Shown: in pieces, positions 6,595 to 13,732 of the stretch
Numbering within the stretch: the stretch's first letter is position 1
Layout: the number at the start of each line of letters is the position of its first letter
Origin: Bacteroidota bacterium
GTDB taxonomy: Bacteria; Bacteroidota; Bacteroidia; Flavobacteriales_D; Sanyastnellaceae
DNA length: 13,995 nt
Direction of reading: 5' to 3'
Assembly: GCA_027618855.1 (NCBI GenBank)
Contig: JAQCID010000006.1
Coordinates: forward strand, 1-13,995
Program-made: the position numbers and the translations under genes
Notes under the pieces: model-generated
What the model saw: only the letters and a program-made list of their open reading frames with translations
What the model was told of the DNA's origin: nothing
Databases searched by the model: none

Positions 6595-8607
6595 ATGGAA
6601 AAAACGAACAAAGAATTTCCACATAACCCCTTGCGATTCGATTCTGAAGGGTTGAACAGATCTGAAGTATTGGCGCTTTATCAACAGTTGCTTCTGCCAA
6701 GAATGATTGAAGAGAAGATGCTTTCTCAACTGAGGCAAGGCAAAATCTCTAAGTGGTTTAGCGGGATAGGACAAGAGGCCATTTCTGTGGGTGTCGCTGC
6801 TGCGATGCCTAACGATACTTGGATTCTACCCATGCATCGGAACCTTGGCATCTTCACAACCCGAGGGATCACCTTGGACCGACTGTTCGCTCAATTTAAG
6901 GGCAAGGAACACGGGTTCACAAAGGGCCGAGACAGAAGCTTTCACTTCGGATCCAAGGAGCATAAGATCTGTGGCATGATTTCCCATTTGGGGCCACAAT
7001 TGGGAATTGCAGATGGCATTGCCCTTGCACATAAATTGGACAAGTCTGGAAAATCCACCTTTGTATTTACAGGGGATGGAGGAGCGAGTGAAGGCGATTT
7101 TCACGAGGCAGTAAACGTCGCTGCAGTGTGGCAATTGCCTGTCATTATCGGCATTGAAAACAACTCATGGGGACTCTCAACACCGTCCTCTGAACAGTTC
7201 CTTTGCGCGCACTTTACGGACAAGGCAATCGGGTATGGAATCCCCGCTGAAGATGCGATACAAGTCGATGGAAACGACATCCTTGCGGTCTACAACACCG
7301 TGCGTAAATGTGTTGAATCTTTACGTGAGAATCCTCGTCCTATCATACTGGAATTCAAGACGTTTAGGATAAGAGGTCACGAAGAAGCTTCAGGCACCAA
7401 ATACTATCCTGAAGGGCTCATTGAGAAATGGCAAGAGATCGATCCCGTGGAGCGATTTACGGCGCATTTAAAAGCATCCGGTGGACTCCGCAATGAAGAA
7501 GAAGCGGAGATGCACAAGGCCGCTATTTTAGAGGGCTTAAAAATATCTTCTGACCTCCCTGACATTGTCGCAAATGTGGACGTAGAACTTGAAGACCGGT
7601 TTGCACCAGGTACACCTGAACCCACCCCCCCGACAACGGAAGGTCGAGAGTTGAGATTGATTGATGCCATACAAGAGGGGTTAGGAATGAGCATGGAGAA
7701 GAACGAGGGCATGATTTGCATGGGCCAAGACATCGGCTCATATGGGGGTGTCTTTAAAGTCACAGATGGATTTCTAGAAAGGTTTGGAGAAGAACGTGTG
7801 AGAAGCACTCCGCTGTGTGAAAGTGCCATTGTGGGCGCCGCTTTGGGGCTGAGTATCAGCGGGCGAAAATCCATGATGGAGATGCAATTCTCTGATTTTG
7901 TCACGTGTGGATTCAACCAAATCGTGAACAATCTGGCAAAGATTCACTGGCGTTGGGGACAATGTGCCGACGTCGTCATCAGGATGCCTACAGGAGGAGG
8001 TGTGGGCGCTGGACCCTTTCACTCTCAAAGTGTGGAAGCTTGGTTCTTCCATGTTCCAGGTTTAAAAATCGTTTACCCTTCTACTCCAGCAGACGCAAAG
8101 GGGTTATTGAGAATGGCCGTCGAAGATCCAAACCCAGTCCTTTTCTTTGAACACAAACTCCTTTACAGGAGCTTAACGGGCTTGGTTCCGGAGGAAGATT
8201 ACACCATCGAATTTGGCAAAGGAAGAAAAGTAAGAGAAGGAAACGACGCGACCCTCATCACGTATGGATTGGGTGTGAAATGGGCTGAGCAAGTTCTGGA
8301 CGCACATCCAGAATGGTCGGTCGAACTGATCGATCTCAGGACACTGCTCCCGTGGGATGAAGAAATGGTCATGGAAAGTGTCAACAAGACGGGAAAAGCC
8401 CTCGTGTTACACGAAGCAACGATGACTGGGGGTGTGGGTGGAGAGATTAGCGCACGAATTCATGAAGAATGTTGGCGCAACCTCGATGCACCGGTTGTGA
8501 GAACAGCGAGTTTAGATACTGCTTTTCCTTTTGCCGCTGACCTAGAAAAAACGTTTATGGCAAACAATCGCCTTGAAAGTGATTTAAAAACGCTTATAAA
8601 GCATTAA
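6595..8607 (+). CDS. Thiamine-diphosphate-dependent 2-oxoacid dehydrogenase E1, alpha and beta subunits fused
   Basis: This 670-residue protein joins the two E1 chains. The alpha part (about 20-340) holds KISKWFSGIGQEA, then the thiamine-diphosphate motif opening with GDG at 160-162 and closing with NN at 189-190, and an RIRGHEEASGTKYYPE loop. After a Pro/Thr-rich linker at about 341-350, the beta part starts at about 351 (RELRLIDAI). It carries CESAIVGAALGLS, RMPTGGGVGAGPFHSQSVE and PSTPADAKGLL, typical of transketolase-like beta subunits. E1 decarboxylates a 2-oxo acid and passes the acyl group to the lipoyl domain of E2 in the cytoplasm. The branched-chain (2-oxoisovalerate) type is my best guess; pyruvate specificity cannot be excluded. 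Fused E1 of about this length is common in Bacteroidota. No E2 or E3 gene is in the window. The ATG at 6595 is the only reasonable start, since the next Met lies inside conserved sequence. Confidence 0.92.
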   Translation: MEKTNKEFPHNPLRFDSEGLNRSEVLALYQQLLLPRMIEEKMLSQLRQGKISKWFSGIGQEAISVGVAAAMPNDTWILPMHRNLGIFTTRGITLDRLFAQFKGKEHGFTKGRDRSFHFGSKEHKICGMISHLGPQLGIADGIALAHKLDKSGKSTFVFTGDGGASEGDFHEAVNVAAVWQLPVIIGIENNSWGLSTPSSEQFLCAHFTDKAIGYGIPAEDAIQVDGNDILAVYNTVRKCVESLRENPRPIILEFKTFRIRGHEEASGTKYYPEGLIEKWQEIDPVERFTAHLKASGGLRNEEEAEMHKAAILEGLKISSDLPDIVANVDVELEDRFAPGTPEPTPPTTEGRELRLIDAIQEGLGMSMEKNEGMICMGQDIGSYGGVFKVTDGFLERFGEERVRSTPLCESAIVGAALGLSISGRKSMMEMQFSDFVTCGFNQIVNNLAKIHWRWGQCADVVIRMPTGGGVGAGPFHSQSVEAWFFHVPGLKIVYPSTPADAKGLLRMAVEDPNPVLFFEHKLLYRSLTGLVPEEDYTIEFGKGRKVREGNDATLITYGLGVKWAEQVLDAHPEWSVELIDLRTLLPWDEEMVMESVNKTGKALVLHEATMTGGVGGEISARIHEECWRNLDAPVVRTASLDTAFPFAADLEKTFMANNRLESDLKTLIKH

Positions 8608-8669
8608 AACGGCGAAATTCAACACCTAAAACTTGGTTTTAACGTCAGATTGGTGTAGTTTACTTCGAT

Positions 8670-8969
8670 ATGCCCCTTCACATTGAAAACGTACGACGCG
8701 CAATACACTCCATGCTTAACGATGTGGTAGAGCAGAGCTTTGCCCATGTGCTTGCTTTCCCCATTGATGATGAACAGGCGCATCTGTTAATCAAGAAAGC
8801 AAATGTTTCACTGAAAGCATTGGTTTCTCAAGCGAGACAAGATGAACTTATTCCAGAAGAAAACACAAAACAAGCCGCACTTCGTGACACTGTGAAGCGC
8901 GCAGAGAAAATCAGTTTGTCATTGCTCTATGAACTGCAGGTTTTACGTAAAAACCAAGCGGAGAGATAG
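8670..8969 (+). CDS. Small helical hypothetical protein
   Basis: I do not recognise this 99-residue protein. It is predicted all-helical and soluble, rich in Lys, Glu, Gln and Leu, with no signal peptide, membrane helix, cysteine or obvious motif. The helices look amphipathic (for example AEKISLSLLYELQVL near the end), suggesting a helical bundle or a protein-protein contact. It follows the E1 gene by 62 bp on the same strand. That gap contains TTGG at 8633-8636 and TAGTTTAC at 8656-8663, 19 bases apart, a partial match to -33/-7 elements. If real it would give an almost leaderless transcript, so read-through from the E1 gene is equally possible. Codon use resembles the neighbours and supports a real gene. 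It converges on the TPR gene. Confidence 0.6.
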   Translation: MPLHIENVRRAIHSMLNDVVEQSFAHVLAFPIDDEQAHLLIKKANVSLKALVSQARQDELIPEENTKQAALRDTVKRAEKISLSLLYELQVLRKNQAER

Positions 8970-9002
8970 AACACCTTGCGGTCTTAATCCGCGCTAAGAA
9001 GA

Positions 9003-9036
9003 CGGATCAACCCACTTACCGGATCAACCCACTTAC
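9003..9036. repeat. Perfect 17-bp tandem duplication at the end of the TPR gene
   Basis: The unit CGGATCAACCCACTTAC occurs twice without a spacer, at 9003-9019 and 9020-9036. The second copy contains the minus-strand TAA (9033-9035) of the TPR gene. The first copy lies in the gap to the convergent small gene. It looks like a simple replication duplication. Confidence 0.9.
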
Positions 9037-9614
9037 TTTTTCGCCCTTCTTGCTTGACGCGCAGAAGATGATGAGCCGCCACGACCGCCTGTAGACGTCT
9101 TCACTCCTCCTCCTTTAACCGCTTGCTCTACCATTTTGATGTCCTTCGTAAGCATGCCCTTCGTGTCGAGTCGCTTGCAATCGTTGAGCAACATCATGGC
9201 TTCTCTCGTGCGACGCTTTGTACTCGCAATAACAGCCAGGTTGAGTTTTGCCGCAGCCTCGTCGTGGGCATGACGCAATCCCAAACTCACGGCTTCCTTC
9301 AAATATTTTTCCGCGACGTTCATATTCTCCTCCATGGTAAGGCTCCCCAACAGGAAGTTGTAATAGCCTCTCTGTCTAGGCCAAAGCTGATTTTGTTTAA
9401 TTCTCCCCAACCATTTTTTTGCCTCGGGCATCTTTTGCTGTCGGATCTGAACGAAAGCCAACACCAGCCTCATGCTCTTTAACGTCATCACCACCAGTAT
9501 GATCGTAACAAAAATCATTCCAATCGCGGCACCCGTTTGGGCTTTAGAAAACAAATAAACCGTGTAAGCCAAACTTGAGGCTGCCAATAATATTTTAATC
9601 AGACGAGTCAACAT
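9033..9614 (-). CDS. Membrane-anchored TPR-type protein
   Basis: This 193-residue protein begins with two hydrophobic helices at about residues 5-23 (IKILLAASSLAYTVYLF) and 28-46 (GAAIGMIFVTIILVVMTL). A helical region with TPR-like pairs follows at about 50-165: MPEAKKWLGRI, YYNFLLGSL..NMNVAEKYLKEAV and AAAKLNLAVIASTKRRTREAMMLL. The tail (170-193) is Gly/Ser-rich and ends very basic (RQARRAKK). Such proteins usually serve as membrane-bound scaffolds, but no specific function can be assigned. The ATG at 9612-9614 directly precedes the first membrane helix. A perfect TAnnTTTG box on the minus strand at 9646-9653 lies 31 bases upstream. It is divergent from ytxJ, and its stop codon lies within a 17-bp tandem repeat. 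Confidence 0.75.
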   Translation of the reverse strand: MLTRLIKILLAASSLAYTVYLFSKAQTGAAIGMIFVTIILVVMTLKSMRLVLAFVQIRQQKMPEAKKWLGRIKQNQLWPRQRGYYNFLLGSLTMEENMNVAEKYLKEAVSLGLRHAHDEAAAKLNLAVIASTKRRTREAMMLLNDCKRLDTKGMLTKDIKMVEQAVKGGGVKTSTGGRGGSSSSARQARRAKK

Positions 9615-9623
9615 ATATGCAAG

Positions 9624-9631
9624 TACCTTTG
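9624..9631 (+). promoter_or_regulatory. Candidate Bacteroidota -7 box for the ytxJ operon
   Basis: TACCTTTG matches the TAnnTTTG consensus exactly and lies 29 bases before the ytxJ ATG. No TTTG at the usual -33 distance was found (nearest T-run TTTT ends at 9596, rather far), so support comes from the -7 box and its position. Confidence 0.45.
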
Positions 9632-9645
9632 TGAATAATAGAACA

Positions 9646-9653
9646 CAAATTTA
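9646..9653 (-). promoter_or_regulatory. Candidate Bacteroidota -7 box for the TPR gene
   Basis: Read on the minus strand this is TAAATTTG, an exact TAnnTTTG match, 31 bases upstream of the TPR gene's ATG. A -33 partner would fall inside the first codons of ytxJ, where only a weak GTTTC is present. It faces the opposite -7 box at 9624-9631. Confidence 0.45.
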
Positions 9654-9660
9654 CTAAGGT

Positions 9661-9993
9661 ATGAATTGGAAACACCTGACTTCTGTAGGGGATTTAGAGA
9701 ACGCAATTTCGGCGTCCGATTTGGGGACCGTCGTGCTCTTCAAACACAGCACGAGGTGCGCTGTGAGCAGAATGGCGCTGAAGATGTTTGAACAGGGTTG
9801 GGATGAATCCCTGAGTAATGTCTCGGCATATTACCTCGACCTGTTAGAAAACAGGCCAGTAAGTGCTGCAATAGCAGAGAAACTGGACATCGAGCACCAA
9901 AGCCCACAGATGCTCATCTTGCAAAATGGACAGGTTGTGCACCATTCAAATCACCATGCCATTGATGTGAATACCGTAAAGAACTACCTTTGA
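9661..9993 (+). CDS. ytxJ: Bacillithiol-system redox protein, YtxJ type (monothiol thioredoxin-like)
   Basis: This 110-residue cytoplasmic protein has a compact thioredoxin-like layout: a beta strand TVVLFKHST, then the single cysteine C33 in the motif HSTRCAVS, and a likely cis-proline at P82 in QSPQMLIL. C33 is the only cysteine, so the chemistry would be monothiol. The FKHST-x-C-x-x-S pattern and the length fit the YtxJ family (DUF2847), proposed to act as bacilliredoxins that remove bacillithiol from mixed disulfides. The role here is inferred from family membership; Bacteroidota do make bacillithiol. It is the first gene of a tight plus-strand run, with five bases to the next start. A TAnnTTTG box at 9624-9631 may drive it. 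Confidence 0.85.
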   Translation: MNWKHLTSVGDLENAISASDLGTVVLFKHSTRCAVSRMALKMFEQGWDESLSNVSAYYLDLLENRPVSAAIAEKLDIEHQSPQMLILQNGQVVHHSNHHAIDVNTVKNYL

Positions 9994-9998
9994 ATACC

Positions 9999-10610
9999 AT
10001 GGCTTCAGAAATTAATTCAACAAAAATTGCCAAGCTTCGTGTCATTCTAGATACCGAGCAAGATGTGTATCGGGATATCGAAATCTCCACAGATTCGACA
10101 CTTTTGCATTTTCACAACGCCATCTTAGATGCTTTCGGTTGGAGTCCCGGTGAAATGGCCTCGTTTTTCGAAAGTGATGAAAACTGGGACAAGGGAAAAG
10201 AGTACTCCTTGATGGACATCGGTGGTGAAGGAGATATGACCGTCATTCAAGTGGATGCCATCATTCAAAACACCGATTCCAGGGCAGTATACGTATACGA
10301 CTTCCTGAGGATGTGGTGCTTTTTCATCGAGCCTGTTTCGTTTGATGAAGCTGTACCCAACATAGAATATCCCCAACTTTGTTTTGAGTCTGGAACGCCC
10401 CCTTCATTTGACAGCAAAGACGGAGACCTCGCTGAAGGAATGGGATTCGAGATGCCTGAGGAGGGTTACGCAATGGACTCCGGGGATGGGAAACCCGAAA
10501 AAACAGGCGATCCTGAAATCGATGCATATCTTGAGGAGCAAGAGGGTGGAGATGACGATGGATGGAGGGAGGACCATGCAAGTTTGGATGGACTAGACGA
10601 ATTGATGTAA
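9999..10610 (+). CDS. Plasmid pRiA4b ORF-3-like family protein with acidic tail
   Basis: This 203-residue protein has an N-terminal domain (about 8-125) with KLRVILDTEQDVYRDIEI, then TLLHFHNAILDAFGW, then YVYDFLRMWCFFIEPV. This is the order of the pRiA4b ORF-3 family (also called IS1096 passenger TnpR-like, PF07929): a strand, a Trp- or Phe-ended L-H-x-x-I-x-x-A-F-G helix, and a YDF strand. The usual YDFGDxW is altered to YDFLRMW, as I recall for many Bacteroidota homologues. The C-terminal 70 residues are strongly acidic and low in complexity (EEQEGGDDDGW and similar), probably disordered. The molecular function of the family is unknown. Despite the name there is no sign of a mobile element here. 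The ATG at 9999, five bases after the ytxJ stop, is preferred to an overlapping TTG at 9990. The miaA start follows after seven bases. Confidence 0.75.
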   Translation: MASEINSTKIAKLRVILDTEQDVYRDIEISTDSTLLHFHNAILDAFGWSPGEMASFFESDENWDKGKEYSLMDIGGEGDMTVIQVDAIIQNTDSRAVYVYDFLRMWCFFIEPVSFDEAVPNIEYPQLCFESGTPPSFDSKDGDLAEGMGFEMPEEGYAMDSGDGKPEKTGDPEIDAYLEEQEGGDDDGWREDHASLDGLDELM

Positions 10611-10617
10611 TCACAAC

Positions 10618-11526
10618 GTGCGCCCACTCCTCATTTGTATCGTAGGACCTACTGCAGTAGGCAAAACAGCGTTCGCAATTCGAGTTGCCCAAGAAGTCGG
10701 AGCGGAAATAATAAGCGCAGATTCCAGGCAAATTTACCGTGGCATGAATGTCGGGACAGCCGCCCCTACTGCGCAAGAACGCGCACAAGCAAAACACCAT
10801 TTCATTGACTTCTTAGATCCCGCGGAATTGTATAGCGCAGGAGATTTCGAGAAGGATGTGGTGGGGTTTCTAGGAAGTTACTTCGAAAAAAACAACATCG
10901 CCGTGCTTGTTGGGGGGTCGGGATTGTACGTCAAGGGAGTCACTGACGGGTTTGGGAATCTTCCCCGTGACAAGGGAGTCAGAGACATCTTAAATGCGAG
11001 ATTGGAAAAGGAGGGCGTGGAGTCGCTTGCGTTTGAACTTCGCATCCTGGACCCTACCTATGCCGCGAAGATGGACTTAAAAAACCCGCAACGTGTTGTT
11101 CGGGCATTGGAAGTCTGCATTGTGACAGGCAAACCATTCTCCTCATTTCATTCTGACAACAAGACGGAACGATCGTTTGATCTGTTGCAAATAGGACTGA
11201 CCGTTCCGCGAGAAGAATTAAACGCGAGAATAGAAAAGAGAACGAAAACAATGATCGAAAACGGATGGGTGGACGAAGTAAAAAAACTCATGCACCTCTC
11301 CCACTGCAATTCCCTTAGAACGGTGGGATACAAAGAACTTATGTCCCATCTCAATGGTGCGTGTACTCTAGAAGAGGCTGAAGAAAGAATTGTAATCTCT
11401 ACGCGTCAGTTTGCAAAACGCCAAATGACTTGGTTTAAAAATGACGACCGCGTGGTTTGGTTTGACAGGTCAGAAACGGAGTCTGCATTTGAACACTGCA
11501 AACAAATCGCATCCAAGTATGAATAA
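10618..11526 (+). CDS. miaA: tRNA dimethylallyltransferase
   Basis: This 302-residue protein has the usual MiaA length. The P-loop GPTAVGKT lies at residues 10-17. DSRQIYRGMNVGTA (from 35) provides the catalytic Asp and substrate-binding region. Other landmarks are HHFIDFLDP, GGSGLYVKG, NPQRVVRALEV and the C-terminal TRQFAKRQMTWF. MiaA transfers a dimethylallyl group from dimethylallyl diphosphate to N6 of A37 in tRNAs that read codons beginning with U. The modified base is usually methylthiolated afterwards and improves reading-frame maintenance. The start is a GTG at 10618, which directly precedes the P-loop strand and follows the previous stop by seven bases. The last eight bases overlap the mutS2 start, which suggests translational coupling. 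Confidence 0.95.
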   Translation: MRPLLICIVGPTAVGKTAFAIRVAQEVGAEIISADSRQIYRGMNVGTAAPTAQERAQAKHHFIDFLDPAELYSAGDFEKDVVGFLGSYFEKNNIAVLVGGSGLYVKGVTDGFGNLPRDKGVRDILNARLEKEGVESLAFELRILDPTYAAKMDLKNPQRVVRALEVCIVTGKPFSSFHSDNKTERSFDLLQIGLTVPREELNARIEKRTKTMIENGWVDEVKKLMHLSHCNSLRTVGYKELMSHLNGACTLEEAEERIVISTRQFAKRQMTWFKNDDRVVWFDRSETESAFEHCKQIASKYE

Positions 11527-13639
11527 AGATTTGATGCTCCATTTCGATGAGCAAGTCGCCTCGGATCTTGAATTCGACAGAATCCGATCCAAGCTCGCAG
11601 CCAAGACGCTTCAGCCTACAGCTGAATCCAGAGCGCTGGCGCTCGCTCCGATTAAAAACAGCCGCTCAATCAGAAAAACCCTGAGCGAAACCGAAGAATT
11701 AAGACGCATTAAAGTCGAAGGCGAACCCTTCCCCGCCTTAGAATTTGAGGAAATGCAGAATGAGATTCGACTGATAGAAATCCGAGACTCCGTCCTTGAC
11801 GAAGAGAGTTTCACGAAAATTTCTCGGGCCTCCCATACGGTCAATCAGATCGTGAAATTCCTTCAAAACAAGAGCGCGCAGTATCCCAGATTGAATGACA
11901 TTCAAAAGGATTTGGTCTACACAAAAGACCTCATCGATCCCATCGCAAAAGTCTTTGATGCCAAGGGCCAAATTTCAGACAACGCCTCACCCACCCTAAG
12001 TACAATCCGAGAGGAAATGACGGGGTTGAGACGCAAGATCAGCCGGAACTTCAACAGTGTCATGAAGGATCTCCAGGGAAAGGACATGCTTGCAGACATC
12101 CGTGAGGGGTTTGTAAATAACCGCAGGGCATTGGCGGTAGAAAGCACGTATAAAAGACGTGTAAAAGGCAACGTTTTGGGCTCCTCCACGACGGGAACCA
12201 TCACCTTTATAGAACCGGGGGTCGTCATCCCCTTGAACCACGAACTCGAAATTTTACGCGATGACGAGCGCAAGGAAAAGCGACGGATTCTGAAGGAGCT
12301 CACGCGAATCGCTCGACGGAACCTTCCCTTGATTCGCAACTACCAAACCGCACTTATTGAATTCGACTGGATACAAGCACGCACCAGACTTGCGATTGAA
12401 TTTGGTGCATGCCTTCCCCACATCCTGAAAACGCCAGGGATTCATCTCATTGATTCCTACCACCCTCTCCTCGTTCAAACAAATGAGGCCATAGGGATAC
12501 AAACACATCCTCAAACCCTACAGCTTACGAAGAACAGCAGAATACTCGTGATCTCAGGTCCCAATGCTGGAGGCAAGAGTATTACGCTGAAAACAGTAGG
12601 CCTCCTTCAAGTCATGCTGCAATCTGGACTTCTGATCCCGGTGGACCCCAAATCGGAAGTGGGGTTTTTCGACTCCATACTCACCGACATAGGCGACAAC
12701 CAAAGCATAGAAAATCAGCTCAGTACATACAGCTATCGGTTGGGTCGCATGAGACATTTTCTAAAGGTTTCTGATGCCAAATCACTTCTGCTTCTCGATG
12801 AGTTTGGCACGGGCTCGGACCCTGAATTGGGTGGCGCACTCGCTGAAGTTTTCTTTGAGGAACTTTATGAAAGAGGCGTTTTCGGAGTGATTACAACGCA
12901 TTATGCAAACATCAAATCTCGCGCAGCAGAACTGAAGCACGCCATCAATGCTTCGATGTTGTTCAACCGAGAGACACTCGCCCCGTTGTTCAAACTAGAA
13001 ATCGGCAATCCAGGCTCGTCTTTTACGTTCGAAGTCGCTGAAACAAACGGCATCTCCCCTGCGTTGATTTCCAGAGCGAAGTCAAAACTCGACATCCGAA
13101 AAGTAGAGCTCGACGCACTTATTGGCGACCTTCAGAAGGGGAAAGCGAATTTGGCAAAACTCACGAACAGACAACTTAGGGCTGAAGTTGATGCCGAGAA
13201 AACGTCGATGGAAGCGCGTAAAATGAAATCCCAGTTTTCAGAGAAATCCGTGGCTTTAAATGAAGCGACAGAAGCGTTTAACATCGCGATTGCGAGAGGG
13301 AAAAAACTCAGCCAATTTATTGACCGCTTTAAGCCCGGGAAAAACAACACCGCCCTACTTGAAGAAATCAACAAGTTTCTTGCCGTAGAGAATTCTCGCA
13401 AAGAAGAAGCGGCACAACGAAGTGCCAGAAATTCTGCACGTTCAAAAAACGCATCCATTCAAGCCGACAAAAGGAGACCAAACCACAGATCTGACGAAAT
13501 CAAAAAGGGGTCCACAGTCAAACTCCGCAACGGAAAGGAACGCGGAGAAGTCATCTCCATTCAGGGCAAGACCGCCACAGTCATGTTCGGCGCCTTTAAA
13601 ACCCGCGTCGGAACAAACAACCTCACCTTCCTGAAATAG
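11519..13639 (+). CDS. mutS2: MutS2-family ATPase lacking the C-terminal Smr domain
   Basis: This 706-residue protein has the MutS core and clamp/lever regions at about 10-330 (including GTITFIEPGVVIPLNHE). The ATPase carries Walker A GPNAGGKS at 347-354, Walker B LLLLDE at 423-428 and FGTGSDP just after it, and a switch His at 461 in TTHYANIK. A long coiled coil (about 510-630), a basic low-complexity linker (about 635-660) and a KOW-like beta domain (about 662-706) follow. The protein ends there, with no Smr nuclease domain, whereas Bacillus subtilis MutS2 (785 residues) has one. Family roles are suppression of recombination and, in Bacillus, rescue of collided ribosomes; which applies here is unknown. 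Short forms are common in Bacteroidota. The ATG at 11519 overlaps the miaA stop; a second ATG at 11534 is possible. The mutS2 ORF could be extended upstream to 11441, but that lies entirely inside miaA. Confidence 0.9.
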   Translation: MNKDLMLHFDEQVASDLEFDRIRSKLAAKTLQPTAESRALALAPIKNSRSIRKTLSETEELRRIKVEGEPFPALEFEEMQNEIRLIEIRDSVLDEESFTKISRASHTVNQIVKFLQNKSAQYPRLNDIQKDLVYTKDLIDPIAKVFDAKGQISDNASPTLSTIREEMTGLRRKISRNFNSVMKDLQGKDMLADIREGFVNNRRALAVESTYKRRVKGNVLGSSTTGTITFIEPGVVIPLNHELEILRDDERKEKRRILKELTRIARRNLPLIRNYQTALIEFDWIQARTRLAIEFGACLPHILKTPGIHLIDSYHPLLVQTNEAIGIQTHPQTLQLTKNSRILVISGPNAGGKSITLKTVGLLQVMLQSGLLIPVDPKSEVGFFDSILTDIGDNQSIENQLSTYSYRLGRMRHFLKVSDAKSLLLLDEFGTGSDPELGGALAEVFFEELYERGVFGVITTHYANIKSRAAELKHAINASMLFNRETLAPLFKLEIGNPGSSFTFEVAETNGISPALISRAKSKLDIRKVELDALIGDLQKGKANLAKLTNRQLRAEVDAEKTSMEARKMKSQFSEKSVALNEATEAFNIAIARGKKLSQFIDRFKPGKNNTALLEEINKFLAVENSRKEEAAQRSARNSARSKNASIQADKRRPNHRSDEIKKGSTVKLRNGKERGEVISIQGKTATVMFGAFKTRVGTNNLTFLK

Positions 13640-13732
13640 GCTGTTGTTGCCGTAGGGGGCTACACACATCTCAGTAAATACAGGTATTACAGACGGTTAC
13701 TAACATCTGTTGTTCCCATTGTTGTGCCGAAT

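Noticed and set aside
8627..8641. Possible terminator hairpin after the E1 gene (TAAAAC / GTTTTA)
   Set aside because: Only a six-base A/T-rich stem with a three-base loop; too weak and not followed by a T-run.
8978..8992. GCGG / CCGC hairpin between convergent genes
   Set aside because: Four-base stem without a T-run on either strand; likely chance.
9999..10610. Mobile element suggested by the names pRiA4b ORF-3 and IS1096 passenger
   Set aside because: No transposase, inverted repeats or target duplications are nearby; the family name is historical and the gene sits in a housekeeping operon.
13651..13663. GTAG-GGGG-CTAC hairpin after mutS2 as terminator
   Set aside because: Four-base stem with no T-run downstream; not convincing.
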